Below, in pieces: positions 1 through 11,856 of a stretch of DNA of 64,000 bases. The position numbers and the translations under genes are program-made. Source of the stretch: Ixodes scapularis (taxonomy: Eukaryota; Arthropoda; Arachnida; Ixodida; Ixodidae); contig NW_024609884.1 in the NCBI RefSeq assembly GCF_016920785.2, positions 29,990,080-30,054,079 on the forward strand. Reading direction: 5' to 3'. Each line of letters opens with the position of its first letter. Within the stretch, counting starts at the first letter, position 1. The notes beneath the pieces are model-generated. The model saw only the letters and a list, made by a program, of their open reading frames with translations. It ran no database searches and was not told the origin of the DNA.

Positions 1-310
1 CCAGGGCACCCAATCACAAAGGATTAATTCCTGATTATACCCAGCCATTTAAGAGTGTGGAAGAAGCTGCCATCATGTCAAGCTCAATAAAACAAGTTTT
101 ACCAAAAGCTTTTGGATCGCAACTAGATGGCTTCCTTACCGCCAATACTACTTTACTTTAAAATGTTGTTGGTGTTGCAGTATAACGACTCTCTTCCTAA
201 ATGCTACTTCAAAGCGAACGGTCTCGCATCTTGGAAATCAAAATCTCTCGAAGTTCAACAAATTGTGAGGGTACAATTAACAATTTAACAAACAAAGCAA
301 GACTACTTGC
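1..310 (-). other. RELCH intron (continues off left edge)
   Basis: No exon-like sequence is visible between the exon 8 donor and base 1, so the next HEAT-coding exon lies outside the window. Confidence 0.7.
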
Positions 311-509
311 CTCTCGCTTGGCCAGCAGTACATTAGGCACAATATGAGGCAAGCAGCGGGACAGCATTAGGACAACTTCATCCCCGGTGGCAGCCACATG
401 TGTCACGTCCCAAGCAAGGCGCATGTCTGCCAGCTGGCTCTGGGGGTGGCCCACACTAACCAGGGCCTCGAGAAATGCCGGCGACATTTTCCTGCGCCAC
501 ACCACACAC
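311..509 (-). CDS. RELCH: RELCH exon 8 (start of HEAT region)
   Basis: 199 nt coding residues 401-466 with RRKMSPAFLEAL and LMLSRCLPHIVPNVLLAKRE, both highly conserved. The acceptor is CAACAG at 510; GCGCAG about 18 nt downstream is an alternative in the same phase. The donor appears to be GAG|GCAAGT, a GC-type donor; a weaker GT site (GTAGTC) lies 4 nt later. Confidence 0.88.
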
Positions 510-3500
510 CTGTTGCCAGTCAAATCAACCCACAAAACATTTGGAAACAAACAGAGCAAGTGATCTAGGCGAGAGGGGATGAAATTGGGGCCTTGTGGTC
601 CCGTTGGGAGTGATGCGAACATTGTTTCAGTTCTGGAGAGTGCCTGCATCTTAGCTGTGAACGTTGGAGAAGCTATGCAGTGGGGGAAAGTAGAACTACT
701 ACCTAGATGTATATCTGGCCATTTATTGCTTGTTTTGTCATTTTTCTAACATACCCTAGGCAGACACAACTGATTCAAAGAGCACAGCCAAACTTCCTAA
801 TTTAGTGTCCACAAGAAGTTTACGGTGAAGTTCATACAGTTTTACAGCACATGTCAAAATCTGGGCTCCTTAAATCCACACTGACATACAAGATCATCAG
901 TATAACAGGACGACTTATGATGGAAATGGAAGCAGTGTTGGGTAAAGTACATCTAAAAGGTTCTTCAAGTACAAAGTAAATGAGACGTGATGTACTTTAA
1001 GTATGAAGTACACTGGGTGCAACATACTTGAAGTAAAGTACTATAAATGCAACATACTTTCAAAGTAAAGTCAAGTATTTTAACACAATTTTTGATGATG
1101 CCCTTTCATTCCCCTATACAGTTATTCATTAACTGGTATGCATTGTCCAGGGGTGTTAGGGTGCATGACTTATTTTCAAAAACAGCGGCGAATATTGGAT
1201 AAAGTCAAGTGGCCACAGAGTAGTTACTTTCAGGAATGGAGCCAAATTCAGAAGTCTCTCTTCTGAATTTGGCACTCCTTGCACTGGATTGTTGCACCCA
1301 AGGGGGTTACATGTACTAGGAGAAAGCATGACGTCGGCCCCGTAGCTTCCACAACAAATTCTCTCACAGAGGAGTGTCCTCTCCTTGTGCAAGAGAGCTG
1401 GTGATAATTAATCATAATGTGACACCTGAGATTGGGGTGCGAAAATATGAAAGAACTTTCAAATAGAAGGAAAAGACTGATTGATTGATTTGAGTTTTAT
1501 GGCACGAGAGCTACCAGGGCCAAAATGCGTCAAGTGCATAAACTATTGCAGATACAAGGGTTGAAGAAACAGAGCTATAGTAGCTGATGATCTAATAAGA
1601 CTATGAATATGAGTCGTGTATCACATAAACATGAGTTCTGAGTATAAAAAATTACTATGTCTATGAATTTTAAGATTACACACTGAACATAATCTACAAC
1701 ATTTTAAAATATCTACAATGAGAGTGATATATTTTATGAATAAAAGTTACAACCGGTGTATGTAGCCAGTTACTTTAAGAAATTCTAAAACGCGCCAAAA
1801 AGGGACTAGAGGTTGATCACCGAGAAGGAAGGCAGGGTGAAACGGGAGATGATATCTAAAAAGTTCTGGAAAACATGCCCGTCGCTGTTCATGTAGGTGC
1901 CTGCAATTCCACAAGATGTGTAATACAGTCACTACTTTGCCGCAGTGCTCACACTGTGGAGCATCTTCACCACAAAGCAAATGCAGATGTGTCAAGCACG
2001 AGTGGCCAATCCTCAATCGGGACATCAAAACTTCATGGTAACGATTCTTGTGATGGAAACTCTCCCACACTCCAAACAAGGTTTGATGACGTGTAGTTTA
2101 TTGTCAATTTCCCTATCCCATTCTGACTGCCATACCTTATTAATTGCTCTTCTGAAAGCTGGCTTAAAATCTTCATATGGCAGTTTAAAGCATATTTTAA
2201 TGTTATCCTTGATAGAGGCGGCTAGCTTATCTGCCCCTTCATTACCGATAATTCCTACATGGCTCGGTACCCAGCACAGCTTAATATCGAGTCCAAGTAG
2301 GAGAGCATGGTGCATCTTTACACGCACTTGTTGTGTAAGCCAGTTTTAGAAGGAAAAGACGAAAGAGAATGTCTCAAAACATTGTGACATTCTCCTCCAT
2401 TTTTTTTTTTTTTTCCTTCGACTTAAATATTTATTTTTTCCGCATCACAGTCTTAGGTGCTACATTATAATTAATTTTGCTCTCCTAATATTTTAAACCT
2501 CCTCGCTTGCACTGACCGACCGAGAAGTAGCAAGAGTTTAAAAAGCTATAGGAAAGCCGCCCCCAGAACAAATGGAGCGATGCATTGTCTGCTCACGTTT
2601 CTGGTGAGAGTAGAATATCCCTCCCAGTATTTCTTCAGAGTTGACAAAGCATCATTTCAAGGTACAAATTTAACAAAACCACATTTGGGGAATGTACTTT
2701 GAAGTCGGGAATTGTACTTTCCATGGAAAGTACCAGAAAAAAATACTTTAAGTAAAGTACAAGTTTCCTAAACTTACTTGAAGTAGTACTTTAAGCACAA
2801 TGTACTTAAAGTACTTCCCAACACTGAATAGAAGTATCACAACAGTGCAGCTATTTTTCTTTCTACACATTCAAGCATCGCCAGTCTTAGCACATTAGAT
2901 AAAATTCTTGAAAAAAATCACTCAATATACACCAGTTAATATGCCACAAAACACGCAAGCACTAAAAGATTGAATGAAATGGTTACATTACTCATTTATA
3001 AGTTTCATGCTTAATAAAGACTTAGAATCACACGAATACATTCAAACAAATGCATTGAGAAAAAGAAGAAAACAAAAAAAAAGAGATGCACCTGTAGGTG
3101 CATGCCAACATCACCATGATAAGGCTGAGGCAGAAAGGTCACAGGAGAGGAAAACAAGAACAATGCCTCCAACTAATCAAGTCTGTTTATTTTCAAAGCA
3201 GCTATCATGCCCTCCGGCATTATCAGCTTCCCCAGCTCCGTCATTAACTCAAGCACTTTGTCTTGCCCACGGACAGGGACCAAAGATAGTCCATAAGCAG
3301 TGTCGATTCACAATAAGTGTTGCAGCCCCATGCATGCAAGTGGTTGCCAGTCTAGCTGCACCCTAAACTGGCAATAGATTTTAACACAAGAATGACAACA
3401 AATCTATACAGGTGAAACATCTTCAATATAAAGTCTGATCCCAGAAGAGCAATAAGTCAACCCCCCTCCTTCCCAAGCAATACAAAGAAACACACCTTGC

Positions 3501-6500
3501 TGTTGTGATGGGTCGAGATTCTCGCAACTTGGCAGGGGTGACCTGTTCCACTCCAAACACTGCAACGTCGAGATCATCCTTGTGGAACGTAGAATCAATG
3601 GGAGAACCCTCTTCCGGCAAGTTGCCCCTCTCTTCCGGCAGCCTTTTGCGTAGGGGGCTCTTGGAGGCCGTCAGCAATGGACTGTCCGGAACACTTGGTT
3701 CCACCATCTCAGAAAGAGTTTCCGCCATGATCTCAAATGGCAAGACCGGCTTGAAGGACAGCTCTGCCTGAGAACTGGGAGTTTCATTGAGACAGGTGGT
3801 TTGCCAAATACCTTGAGCTTTTTAATTAAAGCAATTAAAATACATGCTGAAGGGACAATGGCCGACCACATTAACTTGTACTCACTTAAGTGCCTTGTCC
3901 AACTCTGAGGTCAAGGCTGCATTCTCTTGATTTGCTTTCTCCAGTTGCAGTTTCAACTGTTCCACCTGTGTTTCCTAGAACAATAAACAAATGGGGCCAT
4001 CAGGTCTGCTCACTCCAAGTTTAATTGCAAAAAACCTTGAGAGTCCTCCATTAAATAGAGAAAACCCCCATTAAATAGAGAAAGCCCTACATCAAATACT
4101 GAGTGTTGCGTATACCAAAGTAGAAAAGTTTTCCCGGACCCAGTTTTAAATGGATGCAAGTTCTCTCCACTCCAACTGCATATTTATGTAATACACAAAG
4201 GAGCTTGCCCACACTAGGCTACACTTCAATACTAAAGGCTCCAAAAAGATTAGACAAATAGCCACTGCAATAAAAAAACAGCAATGGTGCCACTCATAGG
4301 CTTTTCAAAAGACAGCCTTCGACAGGCCTGTGGATAGAGCAGAACTGTGGGCACAGCTGAGGCATTCCTGTCAGGTACTAGCACACTGCAGAAACTGCCA
4401 GGTAAACATACCCCCTCAAAGAAACAGATGTGTCAATTTAGCAGTTCATTCCCCTATGGAGTGGTACACACAGCTAAGACAAATGCCACGCAACCGTTGC
4501 CAAGCTAGTACAAAAAAGAACTGACCAGAACTTCCTTCTCGAATGCAACTGCCTTGAGTTCCTGTTCTCTGGCGGAGGGACTTGGTTCATCCAGGGCCTC
4601 TGTCTGGGCTGCACACTCTGTTGTTGAACACCACTGCCGAGCATGCTTGTTGTAGTTGCGGTATAGCTGCAGAAAGTCTGGCGGCTTGGGAATATTGAGC
4701 CCCACATCGTCCCAGTCTTCAAAGTCCTATGACAGACCCGAGGCAACATTGTGGGCAACAACAAGGTGGCAAGAGCCCCGCTTTTAGCATCTTACGCCAA
4801 GATACAACAGTGCCTAACGAGAGGCAGAATCAGGGGTTCCATGTTTCCAATTTTTGTACACAACTGAGAGTCTGTCTGGAATACCAAGCTAAGAAAGAGC
4901 TCAAATAGTGGTTCCTCTACAAGCACTAAAGTGACCCATTGTGAGCCAGGAAGTGATGCACCATCAATGTGTTTTGTTCTCACAAACTGTGTCGCTAAGC
5001 AGGATAGTGGCTTATGGCTCGATACGAAAGGCCCAACATTAGAATAATGTAAAACTTAATTGTATAACAAGAAAAACAACAAAAACAGAAATGCTGCATG
5101 CAGCAATACTACGATTGAAAAAAGAATAAATATGTAGGACGAAGACGACACAATCACATCTTTGATTGAAAGATGTGATTATGTTGTCTTCCTCTTACAT
5201 GTTCATTCTTTCTTCAATCTTGACCTGCACCAACACTCTCTTCATCCATTAACAGGAATAGAATGAGGGACTGCTCTAAAAGATGCTGGGACAACTACCT
5301 AGTGCAGCCAGGACCGGCCCTACACCATCAAGCGCCCTGGGCGAACTCCGTCCGTGCCTTGCCTCCCCCCCCCCTCTTTCCTTTTTTTTTGTACGCCCCT
5401 ATCTACTAGGTATGACATCACATTGCTAGTAAAAAAAATGAGTAGTGGCCCAACATGAGCATTTTGTGAGACGAGAACCGCATTCCAAAAACAAACGGCG
5501 ATCGAGCATATAGCGCCGTGTCGGGCGCCATGTTCAAATAAATCAAAAAAACTAAAAAAAAATTCAAAAAAAAAGGGGGGGGGGGGGGGGGGGGGGGGGG
5601 GCCGGCGGCGCCCAGGGTCGCCCACCCCAAGCACAGCACACATTTTTTTTTCCTTTGACATTGCATGACACAATACTTTGTCCTAAAGAAGGGCATGACT
5701 GTTGTCGAAACTATTTCAGCTTTTTTATTTTCGTGCCAAAAAAACAACAGAAGCTTTTTGGTTTTTATGCTAAAAAAAAATGAAAGCCGTTTACAACTCC
5801 CTGTAACGCCGAATTAGAGTGCAGCTCTTGAGGAGGAGGAGGAAAGGGTACTGAAGGGAAGGTATACCCCTCCTACCTTCTCCTCCCCTCCTCATCCTGT
5901 CTGCTACTCCTCCCTCCGAGTGGCGTCGCCGTCGCCTCACGGGGGTCACGTGACGTCACCGGGGTCACGTGACCCATGTGAGGTCACGTGACGCGCGGTT
6001 ACGCTGACGCCGCTGAAGCCGGAAACGGGCGCCTAAGAGCTGCGCTCTAAAACAAATCTCATGACAAATGTTCAGGAGTATTTCCAAACTAAGGCCTCAG
6101 GATTCAGAATTTACTCCATTTCAAAAGCATCTAACCCCTCAAGAAGGCATAAGAAAGCCCGGCAATGGCTGCACCAGATATGCATCTGCCTCTGCACAAG
6201 CGTGCATGCACACACACCCACACACACACACACACCTAGAAGCGCTATTAAGTGCAGCATTACAGCAGCAAAGTAATTGCGACTTGTTTCTAAAATGGCG
6301 GTTATAGAGAGGGTCGAACATGTGTGCCGCTGCTCAGCCTGTCTAGTGTGCTGGCTTCACTGAGCGACACAAATTATCTCTGGTTACACAAGGAAGGTAG
6401 GGCGTTATTAGTGCCACTAAATAAGCTACGCTTCAGAGCAGGGATGGGCAGTATTTCAAATACAAGTATTTGAAATATGCATTTCAAATACTTTGTGTAT

Positions 6501-9500
6501 TTTGCATTTGTATTTAATTACAAATTGGGTAATGTATTTGACGTGTGTATTTAAATACTAAAACGTGGGTATTTCAAATACAATTGTAACTAAATCCAAT
6601 TTTGTGGGCGAAAATACATCCCTCAAATATATTGTCACAATAATTTTTGTTTTTATGCATGTGGTTGAAAGATAGTCTCCATCCTTTATTCAGCCATGGG
6701 GCTTTTTCTTTTCCTCCTCCGGCTTTATTTTAAAGGCACTGTACAGAGCAGGAAGAAAACTACGTCCTGCACCAAATGCAGTTTCTCTCAATCAAGCACA
6801 TGCGTTTAGTGACTTTGTGATTACGGTGCTAGTCCAGGACAAGAATAGTGACGAAATCGACGTTCACAGTCAGACTGGCTAAATAAGTGCCTGTAACAAC
6901 TTGTGATGCCTTGCAGCCTGATTTCTATCCATATTTTTGCCTGGAACATTCTAAATACGCGGGTCGTCCAGATTTTCGTAACTGGTGAGAGTTGCAACAA
7001 TAAAAAATTCTCTAGCTAGTGCTGCACGTCTTGGTCGTCTCAGTTCTTTGTTGGTTTATACCAAAATGTTATCGACAAAAGAGCTGCTTAAAGCTCTGTA
7101 CTTTTTTTCACCTATTACGTCGATGATGATTACATTTTTTTTGTGATTATATTTCTATTACGTCACTAGAGCCTCGCACACTAACTCCCGAGTGTGTGAC
7201 GCAAAATTAAAATGAGATACCCAGGAACCCCCGTTGCAGGTGCCCTGAAGTCGCTGACGCAAATTTTGAGGAATGTATTTGGAAAAGTATTTGGAGGAGA
7301 CCAAATACATTTGGTTGTATTTGTATCTTGTACTTAAATGCTTTTTTGGAAATGTAATTAGATTTGTAATTAAATACATTTTTGACGAAGTATTTTGTAT
7401 TTGTATTTCGATACATATTTGCATGTATTTTGCCCATCCCTGCTTCAGAGTAATGACACTCGCCCATATTGTCACTTAAAATCATTGTTGCCAGTTATCT
7501 GAAGGTTTATCTGAAATTACGAAAAACGCTTTTCCGTCCTTTATAAATGTTTAAAAAGTTTGCAACAGATAAAAGCAATATTACATGAACTTTCCAACAG
7601 TGAATCTAATGCTGAGGAAGTCACACTTTTGAATCATGACGACTGGCAGTTGCGCCTGCTCCGCACAAGCACCGAAATGGCGGCACCCACAACAATGTCA
7701 GGGAATGGAGTGCCGATACTCTAAGCGCAGCTCATTTAGTGGCTCTACGTGTTACGAGCGCAGGTCACCTCCTTATCCAAAAAAAAACAAAAAAAAAAAA
7801 AACTGTTTAGCGTAATATCTATGCCAGGAGGCACATTTTAATTCTTGAACGAAACCGAAATTAACCTTCATTTTGGATTTCATATCTCGGTATAGGTGTT
7901 AATTTCGGATTCTTTCTTAACTTAAGATGTGTCTCACAGTGTAATTATTGAGTTAAAGAAGTTGTTTGCAGAAACTTTATTTTGTGACATAAGTCTCCGA
8001 TCCAGGCACTTCAAAATATTTTGGAGTTCAGTGTCCCTTTAGTCTTTCACACACCTTAGAGGTAACATAGAATATTGTATTTGTTGAAAAATCAGTGCTG
8101 ATATTTGTGCATTCTTGCTGCCTTTTCTCACTCAGATAATTGCAAGGTGAAATAATAAACTATGGGCCTTTTCAATGGGTTTTTGGAAACATAGATGATT
8201 AATTGCTTGAACATTATTCCCAGCAGAAGAATAACAGAATCAATCCAAAATTTTTACAATATGTTCACAAAACATATAAATTAAGAAATGCTGTTGTCAC
8301 TACAAGAACCCAAAGGTTCCGCCTTTGGGTTCTTGTAGTGACAGTCAGACAGCTGAAGTATGTGCGTTTTTTAAAGCAAGGCCCGCACATAATTACCAAT
8401 TTTTCCAGAACATGCAGTTTCTTTCATTTTTATGTGTCGTTGTTTTGCCCATCTCAGCCTTTCCAATTCGAAGGAACGCCTACCTGCTTGAACGTCTGCT
8501 CATGGCAGTATGTTTCGTTGGTGTTGGAAGCCATTGAAACATTAGGGAGTTTTTGGATTGCATATAGGAGCCAATAGAAGCGCTGCGTGTTTGCGTTGGC
8601 TTTGCGTGTTCCACACTGCGCGTGCGCAGAGCCCAAAATTGCGGTCTTGGACTGGCACATGGCGATGACAAGCATGTGCAATGTGGAGCACGCAACTCTA
8701 ACACAAACGCACAGCACTTGCATTTGCCTTTATAAGCAATACTAAAGCTCCCTAATAGGCTACAATCTCATACTGGCTGCAACACTACATTGGGGCAGTG
8801 AAGAGTGTTGTTTGCATTCAGAAACAACATTTTGCGAGCCATGATCATGTGCAGTCCCGTTGTGCCCGCTGAGCAGAATCGGGGGACCCTCATTAAAGAG
8901 CTTCCCGTTTCCACCGCGGGAGGGCGAGCAACAAGCTGGACACGCGAACAGCAAGCAGAAAGTTGTTGTTGTCAGAACAGTAAGTACTACATTAAATAAA
9001 ATCCATGCTCTTTTTCTCTTACCTGATCTTCATTTTCATCAGAAAAAGTGATGGAGGTGAGTTTGTAGTCTTGCTTAAGCAAGTATTCATTGACCAGGAA
9101 ATTTACCGCCCTCCGTTCATGGGGCCGCAATGGATCTTCCGAGACAGTGGTATGCTCACTGCCGTTGTCGGGTGTGTTGGGATCCGACTCTGCAGCCAAA
9201 ATAGATTGTTCATGAACTTTTGAAAGTGCACTTCATACCCCGTTTGCTTAGACCTGCGGCTCTAGACAACATACATATCGTGCACTTTGCTTTCCGAGGC
9301 TGCTCTCCGGCCAGGGTATACAAATTTAACCAGATGAACATAATGTTTTGTAAATGACTGATGAAAAGTCTGTATGCACTGCATTGCTTACATGACCCGA
9401 AATGCAAAAACTATATAAAAAAAATGAAAACTTTATTAAATGATTTTCCAGCCCTTTAAGTTATTTTTTGCAACTGGTTCTATTACCAGAGGCACAATCA

Positions 9501-11845
9501 GCCTAAACTGTTAGTCTAATGTAAAATCGTCATGTTCAAGCTACCTGTGTCATGTTTACGCTAATTGTGTTACGTGCTGTGTAAGCCATTTACAGCATGC
9601 TATTATTTCACTCGTGCCACTCAAAATGACAACCAGTTCTATGACATTTACCAGTCTTTTAGAATGTTAAATCTTCCACTTCATCTATGTTAGCCAACAG
9701 CAGTTCCGGCAAACGTCTCTTGTAAAATATAAATTAACCATCCTGGGACCATTAGACGTCCTACACAGATGTCCTAGACCTGGACAGACTTCTGGAGTTC
9801 CGACATCACTTTGTAACATGCTCATCCAGTGCCCTTAAGATATTCTCTAGCCTTCATACATGCATCATGAACAAAGAGCAACTCTATAAAACATGCCTCC
9901 AAACAGTCATCTCAATTTCAGCATCATATATAGAGACCAGTTCATTTGATCAACTAAACCCATTGTGCTACACAGCAGAGCAGAAAGGAAGGGGAAAGCC
10001 TAAAAGGACAAGCCGCACCACCGTCAAGACCAGTCTGTGTGAGAAAGTGAAAGTCGGTGAAAAACAGCCCACCAATTCATAGGCATTACCCAGGAAGGAT
10101 CAAACACCAATATATCACACAAGGTTAAAATAGAAGTGACGAACAAGTAGTGTATATGTGCAAGTTTTCAAAACATACTTTTCTTTTTGAGACTTCTCCG
10201 AGTTTGTTTCGTCCTGCAGAAAATCCGTCTCGGGAAAAGTCACTATGTTTTCTCCATAATTCTTATGCTCAACCAGGGGCTTATGTTTAACTGATTATAC
10301 ATTACCACATCAATGAAGAAGGACAGACTGTAGCAGGCATTATGCTATTTGTTTTTATTTAATTATGTAGCACCTTGGATTTGCTACATTTGCGCCATAA
10401 AGCAATTGCAACAAAATTGCGTATTCGTCGCCTACATTTTTACAGAACGAAGCAAAGAGGAAAGGCATGCTGCAATATATATTGTAATGTTATGCACAAT
10501 ACATACTCTTTGCAATCGATTCACAGTTTGTTCACAAATAACAACAGAACTGATCAATCTAATGAAATATGAAGACCAAACCCTAAAAGGTAGTCTAGCA
10601 GAAGGAACATGCAGAGCAGCCTATGAAGTAAGTAGCAGAAGCAGTGTGGACCCATATTACTCAACAGCCTAAAAGAGTGAGTAACTTCTCAACTCTGATC
10701 AGATATGATATTTATGATATTTGAACACACACAAAACACATAGGTGAAAAATTAACTGAGTATGTGTAACGGAGAAGGAAATTCTGAATGGAAAACACAA
10801 AAGGTAGGGGATACAAGGTCCAAGGTCCCAAAATTATCCAAAGCAGCATGGAACATGTACTACCAGTCACAACGGTCAGGTTGGCCCTCAGGTTCTTGAT
10901 GGTCTCCCGAGCCTTGCGGAGTTCGAATTCTAGAACTAGAAGCAAAACAAAGCAGAATAAAGTTGAAGCCATCTTGATACCAAAGAGAGAGAGAGAGAGA
11001 GAAAAAAAAAGAAAAAAAAAGAGACGTCCAATTTGGTGAAAGATCTAAGAGGCGTCACAATGGTTTCAGGACCATAACCTTAGAGGATCAAGAGTGTCAA
11101 ATGCATGGCTGCACCTGCCCTTCACCGGGCATCGGAGACAGCCCTAGAGAAACTCTGAATGTTATAAGGGATCGTTCTAGCTCGCGCGCGAGCGCGTAAG
11201 GGTGCATGCTTGGTTAGATCGAAGCTGGAGGCAGAGAACTTCTCACCAGCAACTCGTTCGTCCAGCTGTTTCTCTCCGTCGTCGGAGTACCTCGCGAAGT
11301 CCAACGAGTCAAACGTCTGCACGCTGGATGTTCTAGCTAAAGAGCAACAATCGAACAAACCGACTGACAAAACGTGTCAAGATCAGTAGCCCCCCACCCC
11401 GCCAGCACAGCAACGCCCTTTAAAATTGCCGCTAGACATGCGTCGTAGCTGTGCCAGGCACACAGGCTGCGCTGGGCTTTGCGCAGGCCGAGCGGCCTGG
11501 ACAAAGCAACACTATTTCGAATAAGGCCGGAGCGGTATACGTACGCAGAACAGGCGAGACGTCAAATGCCGACGAGTGGCTGTGCTTCTCAAAATTTCCC
11601 GGGTTGGAGAAATAGTCCCTGAGCCTGGGCAGCTCTCGGCCGCTCTCCAGCAACTCTGCGTGCAGTTCCAAAGCGGTCAGAATGAAATTGTCTTTGAGGA
11701 GCTTGGAAGCTATTCTGTCGATGGTGACGTCGTGCACGCTTTCAAGTTCTACAGGCGGTGGAAGTGAGATCGGCGCATCATCCGACGCCTGATTGCATTT
11801 TGAAATTTCGTCTTCCAGAGTTTCCACCTCCAACGTGCCTGCCAT
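311..11845 (-). CDS. RELCH: RELCH (LisH, coiled-coil and HEAT-repeat protein), N-terminal half, 8 exons
   Basis: Exons: 11845-11545, 11336-11247, 10935-10864, 9189-9023, 4726-4526, 3974-3886, 3774-3496, 509-311. All junction phases agree and the 1398 nt give exactly 466 codons. In mammals RELCH binds Rab11 on recycling endosomes and helps non-vesicular cholesterol transfer to the trans-Golgi (family knowledge). Seen here: a LisH motif at about residues 43-75, the strongly conserved block ELPRLRDYFSNPGNFE, the block LDSLDFARYSDDG, a short coiled coil at about 131-150, a second LisH-like stretch at about 180-205, WDDVGLNIPKPPD at about 215-227, a coiled coil at about 278-306, and the start of the HEAT region ending LPHIVPNVLLAKRE. 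The ATG at 11845 is chosen because it opens the conserved frame 42 residues before LisH; an in-frame TTG lies 5 codons upstream. The HEAT-repeat C-terminus (human protein about 1200 aa) lies beyond base 1. Very confident of family. Confidence 0.93.
933..2826. mobile_element. hAT-like non-autonomous element, interrupted by a LINE
   Basis: It starts CAGTGTTGGGTAAAGTAC and ends GTACTTCCCAACACTG, an imperfect terminal inverted repeat. Near-identical 8-bp flanks, AATGGAAG (925-932) and AATAGAAG (2827-2834), fit a target-site duplication with one change. Subterminal regions repeat AAGTACTT-type motifs. No transposase is present. Without the nested LINE the element would be about 1.0 kb, like the other hAT copies here. 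Confidence 0.82.
1478..2346 (-). mobile_element. 5'-truncated LINE fragment (RNase H and C-terminal zinc knuckle)
   Basis: Minus-strand reading frames code an RNase H segment (CWVPSHVGIIGNEGADKLAA, about 2270-2210) and then, in another frame, a C-terminal cysteine motif (CEHCGKVVTVLHILWNC). The two frames overlap, so a frameshift separates them. The 3' end is a (TGAT)n tail at 1478-1490. A perfect 14-bp duplication TAGAAGGAAAAGAC flanks it at 1464-1477 and 2347-2360. It is a dead copy of an I/Jockey-group non-LTR element with RNase H, inserted into the hAT element. Confidence 0.88.
3496..3774 (-). CDS. RELCH: RELCH exon 7 (acidic/serine-rich linker)
   Basis: 279 nt coding residues 308-399. 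The acceptor CCCAG (after 3775) is chosen over the nearby CTCAG because only it gives the single base needed to complete the AA left by exon 6. The donor is AAG|GTGTGT. The product is a low-complexity linker with LRKRLPEERGNLPEEG and is poorly conserved. Confidence 0.78.
3886..3974 (-). CDS. RELCH: RELCH exon 6 (coiled coil)
   Basis: 89 nt, acceptor TTCTAG, donor GTGAGT, ends in phase 2. It codes a heptad-rich stretch (ETQVEQLKLQLEKANQE onward). Called from phase, splice sites and position; its primary sequence is not strongly conserved. Confidence 0.8.
4526..4726 (-). CDS. RELCH: RELCH exon 5
   Basis: 201 nt, exactly 67 codons (residues 211-277), acceptor CATAG, donor GTCAGT. It opens DFEDWDDVGLNIPKPPD and continues LQLYRNY, the conserved block directly after exon 4 in the family. 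The second half is Glu/Ala-rich and less conserved. Confidence 0.9.
5111..5220. repeat. Imperfect ~50-bp-arm hairpin
   Basis: The arms around GAAGACGACACAATCACATC and its near-reverse complement meet at a short loop near 5165. Possibly a small foldback MITE. It lies in a RELCH intron. Confidence 0.5.
5575..5601. repeat. Poly-G tract (27 G)
   Basis: An unbroken run of 27 G follows nine A. The length may be inaccurate in the assembly. It could form a G-quadruplex on the plus strand. Confidence 0.9.
5814..6050. mobile_element. MITE, family with TTAGAG-type termini, copy A
   Basis: Terminal inverted repeat TTAGAGTGCAGCTCTT / AAGAGCTGCGCTCTAA. The interior has C/T-rich (CTCCTC) sequence followed by repeated GTCACGTGAC palindromes. 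Homology with copy B (52111-52536) extends about 40 bp further left, so the true boundary may be near 5772. No clear target duplication. Confidence 0.7.
6209..6236. repeat. (CA)n microsatellite
   Basis: A CA run with one interruption, in a RELCH intron. Confidence 0.85.
6439..7442. mobile_element. hAT-like non-autonomous element
   Basis: 1004 bp. Begins CAGGGATGGGCAGTATTT and ends GTATTTTGCCCATCCCTG. A perfect 8-bp duplication CTTCAGAG lies at 6431-6438 and 7443-7450. The ends are full of TATTTGAAATAC-like repeats. No transposase frame is seen. Confidence 0.9.
8295..8343. repeat. Perfect hairpin, 22-bp arms
   Basis: Arm TGTCACTACAAGAACCCAAA(GG), loop TTCCG, then an exact reverse complement. 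It lies in a RELCH intron. Confidence 0.9.
9023..9189 (-). CDS. RELCH: RELCH exon 4 (second LisH-like segment)
   Basis: 167 nt, acceptor GCTGCAG, donor GTAAGA, ends in phase 0. It codes residues 156-210, including RRAVNFLVNEYLLKQDYKL and TSITFSDENEDQ, which match the vertebrate protein closely. Confidence 0.93.
9190..10863 (-). other. RELCH intron 3
   Basis: AT-rich. I see no repeat with clear ends and no conserved reading frame here. Confidence 0.6.
10864..10935 (-). CDS. RELCH: RELCH exon 3 (coiled-coil segment)
   Basis: 72 nt, acceptor TTCTAG, donor GTAGTA, phase 1 in and out. It codes VLEFELRKARETIKNLRANL, a heptad-like helix conserved in the family. Confidence 0.9.
11247..11336 (-). 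CDS. RELCH: RELCH exon 2
   Basis: 90 nt, acceptor TTTAG, donor GTGAGA, phase 1 in and out. It codes a linker containing FDSLDFARYSDDG, a block nearly unchanged between vertebrates and arthropods. Confidence 0.9.
11545..11845 (-). CDS. RELCH: RELCH exon 1 (start codon, LisH domain)
   Basis: Codes residues 1-100 plus one base. It contains the LisH helix pair (DRIASKLLKDNFILTALEL) and LRDYFSNPGNFE. The donor is GTACGT after a single C; joined to the CT that opens exon 2 this makes a proline codon. A GTATAC site 4 nt further on would break the frame. Confidence 0.9.
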
Positions 11846-11856
11846 ATTGTGCAGAA

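Larger units (their letters stand above)
4727..9022 (-). other. RELCH intron 4
   Basis: It carries the hairpins, poly-G tract, TTAGAG MITE, CA run and hAT-like element listed separately. No other coding signal was recognised. Confidence 0.8.

Noticed and set aside
5320..5640. Transposon with GCGCCCTGGGCG-type ends around the poly-G tract
   Set aside because: The two GCCCTGGGCG/CGCCCAGGG matches are short, and no target duplication or further homology could be read.
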